A DNA stretch of 9,859 bases from Verrucomicrobiota bacterium (GCA_005887855.1 VBQB01000040.1:1-9859); one strand, 5' to 3'. Positions 1-6,681 are shown, numbered from the stretch's first letter. The notes: a model not told the origin generated them from the sequence alone. Numbers and translations are program-made.

Positions 1-1
1 A

Positions 2-412
2 GTCAAGATTCCGCGTGGTGTGCACGAAGGACAACGCATCCGGCTGGCCGGCCAGGGCGAAGCGGGAGCGCGGGGCGGAAAAAGTGGCGATCTCTTTTTG
101 CGGGTGCGCCTGGCACGCCATCCGGATTTTTCCGTTGAGGGAAGTGATTTGGTTCACGAAGTGAAAATCGAACCGTGGCGTGCGGTTCTGGGTGGCGAAT
201 TACTGGTGCCAACTCTCGAAGGAAATGTGCGGCTCAAACTTCCGCCAGGCACTCAGGGTGGGCAGCGATTTCGATTGCGAGAACGCGGCCTTCCCAGCAG
301 CTCGGGAACGCGTGGGAATCTCTATGTAGATGTTCAGATCAATGTCCCGAAAAAATTAACCGAACGTGAACGAGAGATTTGGGGCGAATTGGCAAAACTG
401 CACGGGGCTTAA
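2..412 (+). CDS. DnaJ/CbpA-type co-chaperone, C-terminal part (5' end outside window)
   Basis: The reading frame is open from the first bases of the window to a TAA at 410-412, so only the last ~136 residues of the gene are present. The translation starts in a KIPRGVHEGQRIRLAGQGE stretch, the usual end of the first C-terminal peptide-binding domain of DnaJ/Hsp40. It continues through GDLFLRVRLARHPDF, GGELLVPTLEGNVRLKLPPG and GNLYVDVQINVPKKL, which form the second C-terminal beta domain. The family binds unfolded substrates and delivers them to DnaK in the cytoplasm. The J domain and any zinc-binding cysteines lie outside the window, so DnaJ (type I) and CbpA/DnaJ2 (type II) cannot be told apart. 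No cysteine motif is visible in the part seen. rpiB follows five bases downstream on the same strand, so the two are probably cotranscribed. Confidence 0.9.
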   Translation, partial: VKIPRGVHEGQRIRLAGQGEAGARGGKSGDLFLRVRLARHPDFSVEGSDLVHEVKIEPWRAVLGGELLVPTLEGNVRLKLPPGTQGGQRFRLRERGLPSSSGTRGNLYVDVQINVPKKLTEREREIWGELAKLHGA

Positions 413-417
413 ATCAC

Positions 418-849
418 ATGAAAATTTCGCTCGGAACGGACCACGCCGGTTTTCGCTACAAGGAAAAGGTAAAAGAATTGCTCGGCACACTCGGGCACGA
501 GGTGAAAGACTGCGGCACTTTCAACGAGGAACCGGTCGATTATCCCCTTTTCATCCGCCCGGCGGCGGAGGCAGTGGCGCGCGGCGAATGCGACCGCGGG
601 ATCGTGTTCGGCGGATCGGGTAATGGGGAAGCGATGGTAGCTAACAAAGTGCACGGTGTGCGTTGCGCGCTGTGCTGGAACGAAGAGTCGACCCGCCTTT
701 CGCGCCAACATAATGACGCCAACGTTCTCTCCATCGGTGAGCGCATGATCCCCGAAGATCTGGCACTGAAGATTGTGCGGATCTGGCTCGAAACGCCTTT
801 CGAGGGCGGCCGGCACGAGAGACGCGTCACGCAGTTGAATGCGATGTAA
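418..849 (+). CDS. rpiB: Ribose-5-phosphate isomerase B (RpiB/LacAB family)
   Basis: A protein of 143 residues, full length for the family (about 140-160). It interconverts ribose 5-phosphate and ribulose 5-phosphate in the non-oxidative pentose phosphate pathway, in the cytoplasm. The ATG at 418 is chosen because MKISLGTDHAGF is the standard family N-terminus; an in-frame ATG at 379 would add 13 residues overlapping the upstream co-chaperone gene. Visible motifs are GTDHAG (6-11, phosphate/substrate binding), GGSGNGEAMVANK (65-77), RLSRQHNDANVLSIGER (93-109, with the conserved His98) and GGRHERRV near the end. The catalytic Cys of the E. coli-type enzyme (ICGTG context) is Gly65 here, while Glu71 in GNGE matches the glutamate used by the mycobacterial-type enzyme. 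The fold can also isomerise related sugar phosphates such as allose 6-phosphate, but no allose genes are nearby. It converges with the UbiA-family gene, the two stops being six bases apart. Confidence 0.95.
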   Translation: MKISLGTDHAGFRYKEKVKELLGTLGHEVKDCGTFNEEPVDYPLFIRPAAEAVARGECDRGIVFGGSGNGEAMVANKVHGVRCALCWNEESTRLSRQHNDANVLSIGERMIPEDLALKIVRIWLETPFEGGRHERRVTQLNAM

Positions 850-855
850 TCGGTA

Positions 856-1731
856 TCAAATCAATCGATCGACATAAACTGCAACCAGAAAAACGGCGCT
901 CACAAATGCATTGCTTCGAAAAAACGCGCGATTGATTCCAGCCAGATCGAGTCTCTGGGTTTTGTGTTCGTAAAAAAGCGCCGCGGCGACGAGGGGCATT
1001 CCACAATAATAGAACAGCCCGAGTTGCGCAGTGACACCAAACGCGATGAGCGCAGCCAACATTGCAAGGTGCAGTATTTGCGCCAGACGAAGACTGCGCG
1101 CGACCCCAAGTTTCACGACAAGCGACCGAATGCCTTCGCGTCGATCAAAATCATAATCCTGCGTCGCATAAATCAGATCAAAGCCTGCGACCCAGCAAAT
1201 CACGCCAGCTCCGAGGACGAACGGCGCAAGATCGACATGTCCCGTCTGCGCAATCCAAGCGCCGACCGGGGCGACTGCTAACGCAAGCCCGAGAAAGAAG
1301 TGCGTCGCACTCGTGAACCGTTTCGTGAGCGAATAAAAAAAAATCACCGCCAGAGCGACCGGCGCGAGCATGAACGTCAGTCGATTGATTGCGCCCGCAG
1401 CTAAAATAAACCCCACGGAACTCAACACGAGCGAAAAGAGGACCGCAGATTTCGGAACGAGCAAGTGACGCGCGGCGGTACGCGGATTGCGTTGATCGAG
1501 CGACCAATCAACCAGTCGATTGAAAAGCATCGCTGCCGTGCGTGCAAACACCATGCAGACGACGACCAGCAGCAGTGTTTGTAACGAGGGGCGGCCGTTC
1601 GCGGCCACTACCAGCGCGCCGAGAGCAAATGGAAGCGCAAAAATTGTGTGGGGAAAACGAATCAGCCGAAGAAAGCGATACATCGGCCCGCCAAGTTCGG
1701 TTCTCTCAGCTTGTCGATCTTTCGAGTCCAC
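856..1731 (-). CDS. UbiA-family polyprenyltransferase, probably MqnP-type (menaquinone pathway)
   Basis: A membrane protein of 291 residues, or 275 if it starts at the ATG at 1683 instead of the GTG at 1731. The conserved family sequence begins at MYRFLRLIRFPHTIFALPFAL, which favours the ATG; neither start has a convincing Shine-Dalgarno. The two Mg-prenyl-diphosphate motifs are intact: N71-x3-D75-x3-D79 in NRLVDWSLDQRNPRTAARH, and D185-x2-Y-x3-D192-x3-D196 in DLIYATQDYDFDR. About seven to nine hydrophobic segments fit the UbiA fold. The stretches YSLTKRFTSATHFFLGLALA and APVGAWIAQTGH resemble the bacterial subfamily annotated as a putative 4-hydroxybenzoate polyprenyltransferase and often tied to futalosine-type menaquinone synthesis. 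That assignment is inference: no other menaquinone genes are in the window. It is the last gene of a leftward run and starts only 12 bases after the stop of the broken MBL-like gene. Confidence 0.85.
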   Translation of the reverse strand: MDSKDRQAERTELGGPMYRFLRLIRFPHTIFALPFALGALVVAANGRPSLQTLLLVVVCMVFARTAAMLFNRLVDWSLDQRNPRTAARHLLVPKSAVLFSLVLSSVGFILAAGAINRLTFMLAPVALAVIFFYSLTKRFTSATHFFLGLALAVAPVGAWIAQTGHVDLAPFVLGAGVICWVAGFDLIYATQDYDFDRREGIRSLVVKLGVARSLRLAQILHLAMLAALIAFGVTAQLGLFYYCGMPLVAAALFYEHKTQRLDLAGINRAFFRSNAFVSAVFLVAVYVDRLI

Positions 1732-1743
1732 AAGCGCGACTAT

Positions 1744-2272
1744 TCAGAGATCGCTCTCCAGCAAACCCTGCAACCGCTCGCTCGCTCTGGACAAAATCGG
1801 CAGACCGTGCGCGAAAAGCATCCTCTCAGCTTTATAAGACAGCAGTTTTCGTAACGACCGCCGCATTTCCTTCTCGTTCGAGCAGTACTTTGCAGGAAGA
1901 AAAGTGAAACCGTAGGGCTCAAAATTAATAAGTGCATCGCCGACGGATCTTATCACCATCAGCGACGTGGCGAAAAACGAGAGAAGCGTCACAAAACGCG
2001 ACGGTCGTTGCAAAGATGGGCCTCGAGAATTTTGCCGAATAATCTGTCGTTGCGCGAAGGTGATTACCGTTTGTCACAACGATTCCCGCAACACCGCCGG
2101 AACCGGCGAGATCATCGAGCGCTTCCTTCTCCAGCGGAATGGGATCGACAAGCAAGATGCCACGCGCAGTAACAATCGCGCTGGAAAAAAGATCGGCCTT
2201 AACCGCACGATCGTAAGCTTGCCAGGTGAAAAGCGACGGCGTGATCTGAACAAGGTCAGAGGCAAGTGCCAT
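1744..2272 (-). pseudogene. MBL-like protein, interrupted by an internal deletion with frameshift
   Basis: Two reading frames together make one protein. The first runs from the ATG at 2272 (MALASDLVQITPSLFTWQAY) to HVADGDKI near 1951 and then stops at 1925. The second continues in another frame from about 1945 (VGDALINFEPYGFTFLPAKY) to the TGA at 1744. Between HVADGDKI and VGDALINF, relatives as I remember them carry roughly 25-30 more residues, including a PGE(I)ALH-like stretch, so the gene seems to have lost a segment whose length is not a multiple of three. The fold assignment rests on IVTARGILLVDPIPL, GIVVTNGNHLRA, VGDALINF and FAHGLPIL, which follow the order of metallo-beta-lactamase strands. 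The canonical HxHxDH metal motif is replaced by TNGNH (residues 67-71), so ordinary hydrolase activity is doubtful even in the intact form. The true function is unknown. Confidence 0.65.
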
Positions 2273-2352
2273 AGTCGCGGCAGCTTCGTTGATCTCGGTA
2301 GTGGAAACAAGGAGACGTAAAATTGGCCCAACGGATGTGGTGATTGCGCCCT

Positions 2353-2595
2353 TCAAACAGCGGGCACAACGCGTCCCACTCTTGTGCTGAGCGGCCAGCG
2401 CACAATCCGCCCGATCACGCATTCAAAAAAAGCTGATAGGCCGACAGCCGCCTGGCCGTTACCGGTCGCGCAGTCCCATGCACGTCCGCGGCCAGGTGCA
2501 ATGGAGACAAGATATTCAAATAATTGTCTCGGATAATTTGGTCGAAACTTGGCGTAGTTGGCGGCATGTCCGGAGAAATGATCTTTGAACTTCAT
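2353..2595 (-). pseudogene. Class I SAM-dependent methyltransferase remnant (ends kept, middle lost)
   Basis: An ORF of 80 residues where relatives have roughly 250. The N-terminus, MKFKDHFSGHAANYAKFRPN up to residue ~20, followed by a YP..LFEYL helix and AWDCATGNGQAAVGLSAFFE (39-58), is that of a class I methyltransferase, with the SAM-binding glycine motif DCATGNGQ. After FFECVI (about residue 61) it jumps to RIVRWPLSTRVGRV, which looks like the usual C-terminal strand and tail of the same family. Strands 2 to about 6 are therefore missing although the frame is kept. The ATG overlaps the TGA of the upstream helicase gene (ATGA, 2592-2595), the arrangement of translational coupling, so the ancestral gene was probably in this operon. 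The product could not bind SAM properly. The C-terminal assignment is less certain than the N-terminal one. Eighty bases of non-coding sequence without a clear motif separate it from the MBL-like gene. Confidence 0.6.
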
Positions 2596-5297
2596 ACTCG
2601 AACGAGGCGTCTGTGTCCGTGTTTACTTCCGCCATCATCCGCCGCGGGGATGACGTTTTTGACTCGGTCATACATCTCACGATAAATCCGATCGATGGCA
2701 GTTGCGGGATCCTCAAGCATCATTGATTCCTTGATCACACTCGCGTAGATCGGAAATGCAAACGGCGAGACCGCGGCCAGTTCGCGCAGTTTCCAATCAA
2801 AATTCGAGACTGCTTCAAGAAATTCGTAAGCCGCTGGCGCATCAAGAAAAGTGTGCGCGGCCTGCCGATAAGTCTCGACGAGAAGCGGATGTCGTGGCTC
2901 ATGCTGTTCCAAAACCCGAAACAGCACTTCGGCGCTCCAGCTTAACTGCTTCAACTTGCGCTGCCGCCCCGGCAAATTGCGTGGGACCATCAAACCGGTT
3001 TGCGCGACTCCGCGAAATTGCCATTTCACCAACTCGGATCCTCGCAGAGCGCGTCCCAAGGTTTCCTCGGCGCCATTCCGTCCAAAACAAATCCGCCAAT
3101 CTTTCAGCGGCATTTCTTGAAATGGCCGGAGTGTCAGGAGAAATCCATAATCATCTATCGTTACCAGCGCATTGCCGCCGATCCGCTCCTTCACGCGCCA
3201 GGCGACGACACGCGAGACCGCATCGTTTGCGCTGCGACCAATCAGCGAATGAAAAAAATAATGTGAATAATCGCGGTTGCGATAAAGCTCGATCAGCATC
3301 TTTCTGCCGACCGGGATTTCCGAGATGCTCATTTGCGCCCGGAATTGCTCGATGATCGCTTGTGCGTTTGCGATCGAGATGCCGTAATTCTCCACCAGCC
3401 AGTCAAGCGACTCTGCCTGTCGATCTTGTCCTTCGAGGCGTGTGGCCAATTTGGTGCGCAATTTCCGCACGGCTCGCGCCACACCGGAAGTCAGCGGCAT
3501 TTTCGCCGCATTCCAGCGCGGCACCGTTGGGAGCTGGCCATCAGCGCGTTCCACAAAGGCTTCATTTACTCCGGTATCGATCAATCGAACAACGCGCCCG
3601 GCAAGGACGAACAGGTCGCCGATATTGAGTTGCTTGATAAAATTGTCCTCCACTGATCCCAAACGGCGTCGTTTGAGCAGAACATCGACGAAGCCCTCCG
3701 AAACGATCGTGCCGATATTCACGAGCAAATCGCGCGCTACCCGTGGATGCGCGAGCGATACAATTCCACTGTCGATCTTGATTTTGCCGAAGAGATCGGA
3801 GTAACGCCTGGTCAGCGATTCACCACCTCCTTCAAGGTAACGCAAAATCTGATCGAACTCTTCGCGGGTCAGATCGCGAAACGGATAAGCGCGCCTAACG
3901 AGCGCGAAAATTTGCTCTGTGACAATCGGCGCAAACGCAGCAATCCCGACAATGTGCTGGGCAAGGACATCAAATGGCTTCTCCTGAATGCGAATCGGAT
4001 CGAGAGCGCGCTGTCGGACGAGCTTTGCGGTCACAGTCGCCTCAACCAGATCGTTCACATTTGTCGCCACCAGCACGCCATGACTGCTGCGATTGAGCGA
4101 ATGACCAGAGCGTCCGATCCGCTGAATGGCACGCGAAACACCTTTCGGCGTCGCGATCATCACGACAAGGTCAACAGCGCCAATGTCGATGCCGAGCTCG
4201 AGACTGGTTGAGCAAACCACAGCGCGCAGCTCGCCGTTCTTCAACCGGTCTTCCACTTCGAGCCGCACGCTGCGATCAAGTGATGCATGATGTGTTTCAA
4301 TCTGATCTGACAATTCGGGCAACAGTTCTTTCAATCGCAATCCGATTTGCTCCGCGGCTGAGCGGACATTTGTGAAGACGAGGACCGATTGCTGCCTCCG
4401 AATCAAATCGGCCAGCTCAGCGTAAAGTCGCACGCCCGTGTACCCGGCAGGCGGATACGGATCGCGGCGGATCGGCGAAAAAACTTCGACAATCGATTTC
4501 TTTTCGACCCGCGCTTCCGCCACGAGACATGGTCGATCTTGCCCAACAAGGAAATGGGCGAGCAGATCGAGCGGCGCAGCGGTGGCGGAAAGTCCGACGC
4601 GGCAGATGGTAGGGACATCGCGCTGCGAGGTCCGCGGACGACGCCGCGCGTCGTCCCTATTTTGATTGTCTATCCCTCGGAGATATTCGAGACGTTCGAG
4701 CGAAATCGTCAAATCGGCGCCACGCTTGTTGCCAGCGAACGAATGCAGTTCGTCGACCATGACGAACTGACAATTGCGAAAATGCGATGCGTAATCTTTC
4801 TGCGCGAGCATCACCGCAAAGCTCTCCGGTGTTGTGACAAGAAAATGCGCGCCTTCTTTGCGAAACTTCGCGCGGTTCGCTTGTGTCGTGTCGCCCGTCC
4901 GCAAATGGATCGACAGCTTCTTTTCGAGGCCCATGCCGACGATCGGCGAGCGCAAGTTTTTCTCGATATCGTAAGCAAGCGCCCGCAGCGGCGAGACGTA
5001 AATACATTGCACACTGGTAGGAACATCGCGCCGCGATGTCCGTGAGCGACGCAGCGCATCGTTCCTGCATTCCTTCTCCAGCTTGCGAAGGAGGAAATCG
5101 AAAACGCCAAGGAACCCGGCCAGCGTTTTACCGCTCCCGGTCGGCGAAGTAAGCAGGATCGATTGTCGATCCAAGACGGCCGGGACACAGAGCAACTGCG
5201 CATGAGTGAATGTGGCAAAGGTTTGACGAAACCAGTCCGCCAAACGCGGATGCAAACGCGTGAATAATTGGTGAGGCGACGTAGTGGAACTTTTCAT
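2592..5297 (-). CDS. Lhr-type DEAD/DEAH-box helicase carrying two palindromic inserts
   Basis: A 901-residue superfamily 2 helicase of the Lhr-core type, an ATP-driven 3'-5' helicase family linked to DNA repair. Motifs run in order: SPTGSGKT (51-58, Walker A), YVSPLRAL (100-107, Ia), TTPES (155-159), VDELH (181-185, DEAH-type box), GLSATAA (235-241, III), VLVFTNVRSAAE (305-316, IV), HHASL (336-340), CSTSLELGIDIG (362-373, V) and QRIGRSGH (392-399, VI). A winged-helix and beta region follows, then a DEAD_assoc-like segment around 660-830 (LYRNRDYSHYFFHSLIGRSA). It looks catalytically complete. Two stretches, 78-94 and 214-230, are foreign to the family and are the translations of the two repeat elements listed separately; without them the length is near 865. 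The gene starts 53 bases after the rarA stop and overlaps the methyltransferase remnant by four bases, so cotranscription is likely. A ligase-associated DEXH helicase is the alternative family, but no ligase gene is present. Confidence 0.9.
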   Translation of the reverse strand: MKSSTTSPHQLFTRLHPRLADWFRQTFATFTHAQLLCVPAVLDRQSILLTSPTGSGKTLAGFLGVFDFLLRKLEKECRNDALRRSRTSRRDVPTSVQCIYVSPLRALAYDIEKNLRSPIVGMGLEKKLSIHLRTGDTTQANRAKFRKEGAHFLVTTPESFAVMLAQKDYASHFRNCQFVMVDELHSFAGNKRGADLTISLERLEYLRGIDNQNRDDARRRPRTSQRDVPTICRVGLSATAAPLDLLAHFLVGQDRPCLVAEARVEKKSIVEVFSPIRRDPYPPAGYTGVRLYAELADLIRRQQSVLVFTNVRSAAEQIGLRLKELLPELSDQIETHHASLDRSVRLEVEDRLKNGELRAVVCSTSLELGIDIGAVDLVVMIATPKGVSRAIQRIGRSGHSLNRSSHGVLVATNVNDLVEATVTAKLVRQRALDPIRIQEKPFDVLAQHIVGIAAFAPIVTEQIFALVRRAYPFRDLTREEFDQILRYLEGGGESLTRRYSDLFGKIKIDSGIVSLAHPRVARDLLVNIGTIVSEGFVDVLLKRRRLGSVEDNFIKQLNIGDLFVLAGRVVRLIDTGVNEAFVERADGQLPTVPRWNAAKMPLTSGVARAVRKLRTKLATRLEGQDRQAESLDWLVENYGISIANAQAIIEQFRAQMSISEIPVGRKMLIELYRNRDYSHYFFHSLIGRSANDAVSRVVAWRVKERIGGNALVTIDDYGFLLTLRPFQEMPLKDWRICFGRNGAEETLGRALRGSELVKWQFRGVAQTGLMVPRNLPGRQRKLKQLSWSAEVLFRVLEQHEPRHPLLVETYRQAAHTFLDAPAAYEFLEAVSNFDWKLRELAAVSPFAFPIYASVIKESMMLEDPATAIDRIYREMYDRVKNVIPAADDGGSKHGHRRLVRV
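4609..4660. repeat. Palindromic element, copy 2, in frame inside the helicase gene
   Basis: A 52-bp element from GTAGGGACATCG to GTCCCTAT. The right half is a perfect hairpin: GGACGACGC (4636-4644), loop CGC, GCGTCGTCC (4648-4656). The left half is an imperfect hairpin (ACATCGCG C TGCGAGGT), and the ends form an outer inverted repeat (GTAGGGA against TCCCTAT). It matches the other copy at 5017-5068 at 41 of 52 positions; the two preceding bases (TG) are also shared, giving 54 bp or 18 codons. On the coding (minus) strand it reads RDDARRRPRTSQRDVPT, helicase residues 214-230, between the DEAH box and the SAT motif. Confidence 0.85.
5017..5068. repeat. Palindromic element, copy 1, in frame inside the helicase gene
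   Basis: A 52-bp element from GTAGGAACATCG to GTTCCTGC. The left half is a perfect hairpin: ACATCGCG (5023-5030), one base, CGCGATGT (5032-5039). The right half is an imperfect hairpin with 7 of 9 pairs, and the ends form an outer inverted repeat with one mismatch in eight. It shares 41 of 52 bases with the copy at 4609-4660. On the coding strand it reads RNDALRRSRTSRRDVPT, helicase residues 78-94, between the Walker A helix and motif Ia. It uses the same reading frame as the other copy, and 13 of 17 encoded residues agree. Confidence 0.85.
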
Positions 5298-5332
5298 CGG
5301 CGCGCCCGCTTCACCGCAGCGATCCGTCCGGC

Positions 5333-5354
5333 GGCGGAAACGCTCGCACCCTAC
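5333..5354 (-). repeat. Possible partial repeat element at the end of rarA
   Basis: On the minus strand this reads GTAGGGTGCGAGCGTTTCCG and onward. Allowing a two-base gap, it aligns with the left end of the rarA-internal element (GTAGGGCGAGCGTCCTCGCC) at 16 of 20 positions. Its TAG is the rarA stop codon. There is no strong hairpin of its own, so this may be a decayed copy or a chance match. Confidence 0.3.
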
Positions 5355-6610
5355 CGTTCCGGGTTCATCGGGAAATGTTTGTTTTTGAGATGTTCCGGGA
5401 CGCGCTGGGTCTGTTCCATCTCGATCTTTTCCGTCGCGGCATTCAGCGCCTCGTAAGCCTCACGACTCTTTTTCGCGTGGCACATATAGGCCGTGGCATG
5501 CGCGAGGGGAATGCGCGCTTCCGGCAATCCGACAAACTCCACCGCTTGTTGCGTCGCGATAGCGAGTGGGAGTGCTTCAGGATCAGCAAGACCAACATCT
5601 TCGCTCGCGAAGATGACGATGCGTCGCGCGATGAAGCGGAAATCTTCGCCGGCGTGCAGCATTTTCGCCAGCCAGTACATGGCGCCTTCTTCATCAGAAG
5701 CGCGCATGCTTTTGATAAATGCGCTGATCGTATCGTAGTGCGCGTCGCCAGCGCGATCGTAAACGACCGCTTTCTGCTGAATGCTTTCTTCGGCAACGGA
5801 GAGCGTGAAATGAATAGTAGGGCGAGCGTCCTCGCCTGCCTTTTTTCCGGACGCAACCGAGGACGGTTGCGCTACTTTTGGCGGCGTCGTCAAGACGCCA
5901 ATCTCGAGAGCATTCAAACATTTGCGCGCGTCGCCATCGCTTAACTTCGCAAGATGCCGACACGCGTTCTTGTCGATCTTAACCGTGTAATTTCCAAGAC
6001 CACGTTCCTTGTCGCCCAAAGCGCGATCGATCAATTGTTCGAGTTGCTCGACACGGAGCGGTTCGAGTTGAAAGACCTGCGAACGCGAGACGAGCGCGCT
6101 GTTTACGTAAAAGAACGGGTTGTAAGTCGTCGCACCGATGAGGCGGAGATTTCCCGTTTCGACGTCGGGCAGGAGAATGTCCTGTTGCGCTTTGTTGAAG
6201 TGATGAATCTCGTCGATGAACAAGATCGTCTTTTGGCCGGAAGTGCGGAGGCGATTGGCTGCGGCAGCGATGACGCGGCGCATTTCAGCAACGTTACTCT
6301 CCACGCCACTAATTCGAATAAACTTTGCATGGGTTATTTCGGCAATGATCCGGGCCAACGTCGTTTTTCCGCTGCCGGGCGGCCCAAAGAAAATCACGGA
6401 GGGCAAACGATCAGCTTCGATTGCCCGGCGCAAAAGTTTTCCCGGCCCAAGAATATGTTCCTGGCCGACAAATTCGTCGAGCGAGCGCGGGCGCATGCGC
6501 GTGGCGAGCGGCGCAGCACTGCTTGCGCTCTCTAGATCGACAGCTTCCTTTTCCTCGAAGAGATCGTGCACCGGGGAAAATACGGCGCGGGCGCAAGGTC
6601 TGCATCTCAT
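5351..6610 (-). CDS. rarA: Replication-associated recombination protein A (RarA/MgsA), AAA+ ATPase
   Basis: A clamp-loader-like AAA+ ATPase that acts at stalled replication forks together with SSB. Counting from the ATG at 6610, the motifs are RPRSLDEFVGQEHILG (40-55), FFGPPGSGKTT (74-84, Walker A), ILFIDEIHHFNK (129-140, Walker B and neighbour), LIGATTYNPFF (157-167, sensor 1) and SALVSRSQVF (171-180, arginine finger). The MgsA C-terminal region follows, with DAHYDTISAFIKSMR and IFASEDVGLADPEAL. The start is uncertain: GTG at 6646, ATG at 6610 and GTG at 6571 (then HDLFEEKEA) are all in frame, none with a good Shine-Dalgarno. Residues ~246-265 are an insert encoded by the repeat at 5817-5875. 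The protein ends at PEHLKNKHFPMNPER; most relatives continue for 40-60 residues through a GY(K/R)Y.HD segment that is absent here. It heads the leftward run and diverges from the stress-protein gene. Confidence 0.9.
   Translation of the reverse strand: MRCRPCARAVFSPVHDLFEEKEAVDLESASSAAPLATRMRPRSLDEFVGQEHILGPGKLLRRAIEADRLPSVIFFGPPGSGKTTLARIIAEITHAKFIRISGVESNVAEMRRVIAAAANRLRTSGQKTILFIDEIHHFNKAQQDILLPDVETGNLRLIGATTYNPFFYVNSALVSRSQVFQLEPLRVEQLEQLIDRALGDKERGLGNYTVKIDKNACRHLAKLSDGDARKCLNALEIGVLTTPPKVAQPSSVASGKKAGEDARPTIHFTLSVAEESIQQKAVVYDRAGDAHYDTISAFIKSMRASDEEGAMYWLAKMLHAGEDFRFIARRIVIFASEDVGLADPEALPLAIATQQAVEFVGLPEARIPLAHATAYMCHAKKSREAYEALNAATEKIEMEQTQRVPEHLKNKHFPMNPER
5817..5875. repeat. Double-hairpin palindromic element in frame inside rarA
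   Basis: A 59-bp element beginning GTAG and ending CTAC, which are reverse complements. It holds two perfect hairpins: GGCGAG-CGTC-CTCGCC (5821-5836) and CGCAACCG-AGGA-CGGTTGCG (5852-5871), joined by a spacer with a run of six T. On the coding strand it reads VAQPSSVASGKKAGEDARPT, placed between ALEIGVLTTPPK and IHFTLSVAEES, where relatives have only a few residues. It differs in sequence from the helicase elements but shares the GTAGG start and the habit of sitting in a coding loop. Confidence 0.8.
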
Positions 6611-6681
6611 TTCCGGCTGCGGCACGGCGGGATTTAGTCTGGCCACGATATCGGAAGACCGAGTAAGCTCTGTTTGCGAAC

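Noticed and set aside
409..816. Long minus-strand ORFs opposite rpiB.
   Set aside because: They are antisense shadows of a clearly recognisable gene, with no domain of their own.
1909..1921. A GTAGGG near 1913, checked as another copy of the palindromic element.
   Set aside because: The flanking bases encode the conserved NFEPYGF of the MBL-like protein, and no hairpin or CTAC end follows.
1740..2600. The disordered stretch between the prenyltransferase and helicase genes, considered as a small novel gene cluster.
   Set aside because: The pieces match the two ends of two known protein families in the right order, so broken genes explain it better than new small proteins.
2756..5045. Several long plus-strand ORFs (up to 218 codons) across the helicase gene.
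   Set aside because: The translations are Arg/Pro-rich without any motif, whereas the opposite strand has a complete helicase motif set.
4600..5075. Two related direct repeats about 400 bases apart, considered as the start of a CRISPR array.
   Set aside because: Only two diverged copies exist, the spacing is far too long, they lie in frame inside a helicase ORF, and no cas gene is present.
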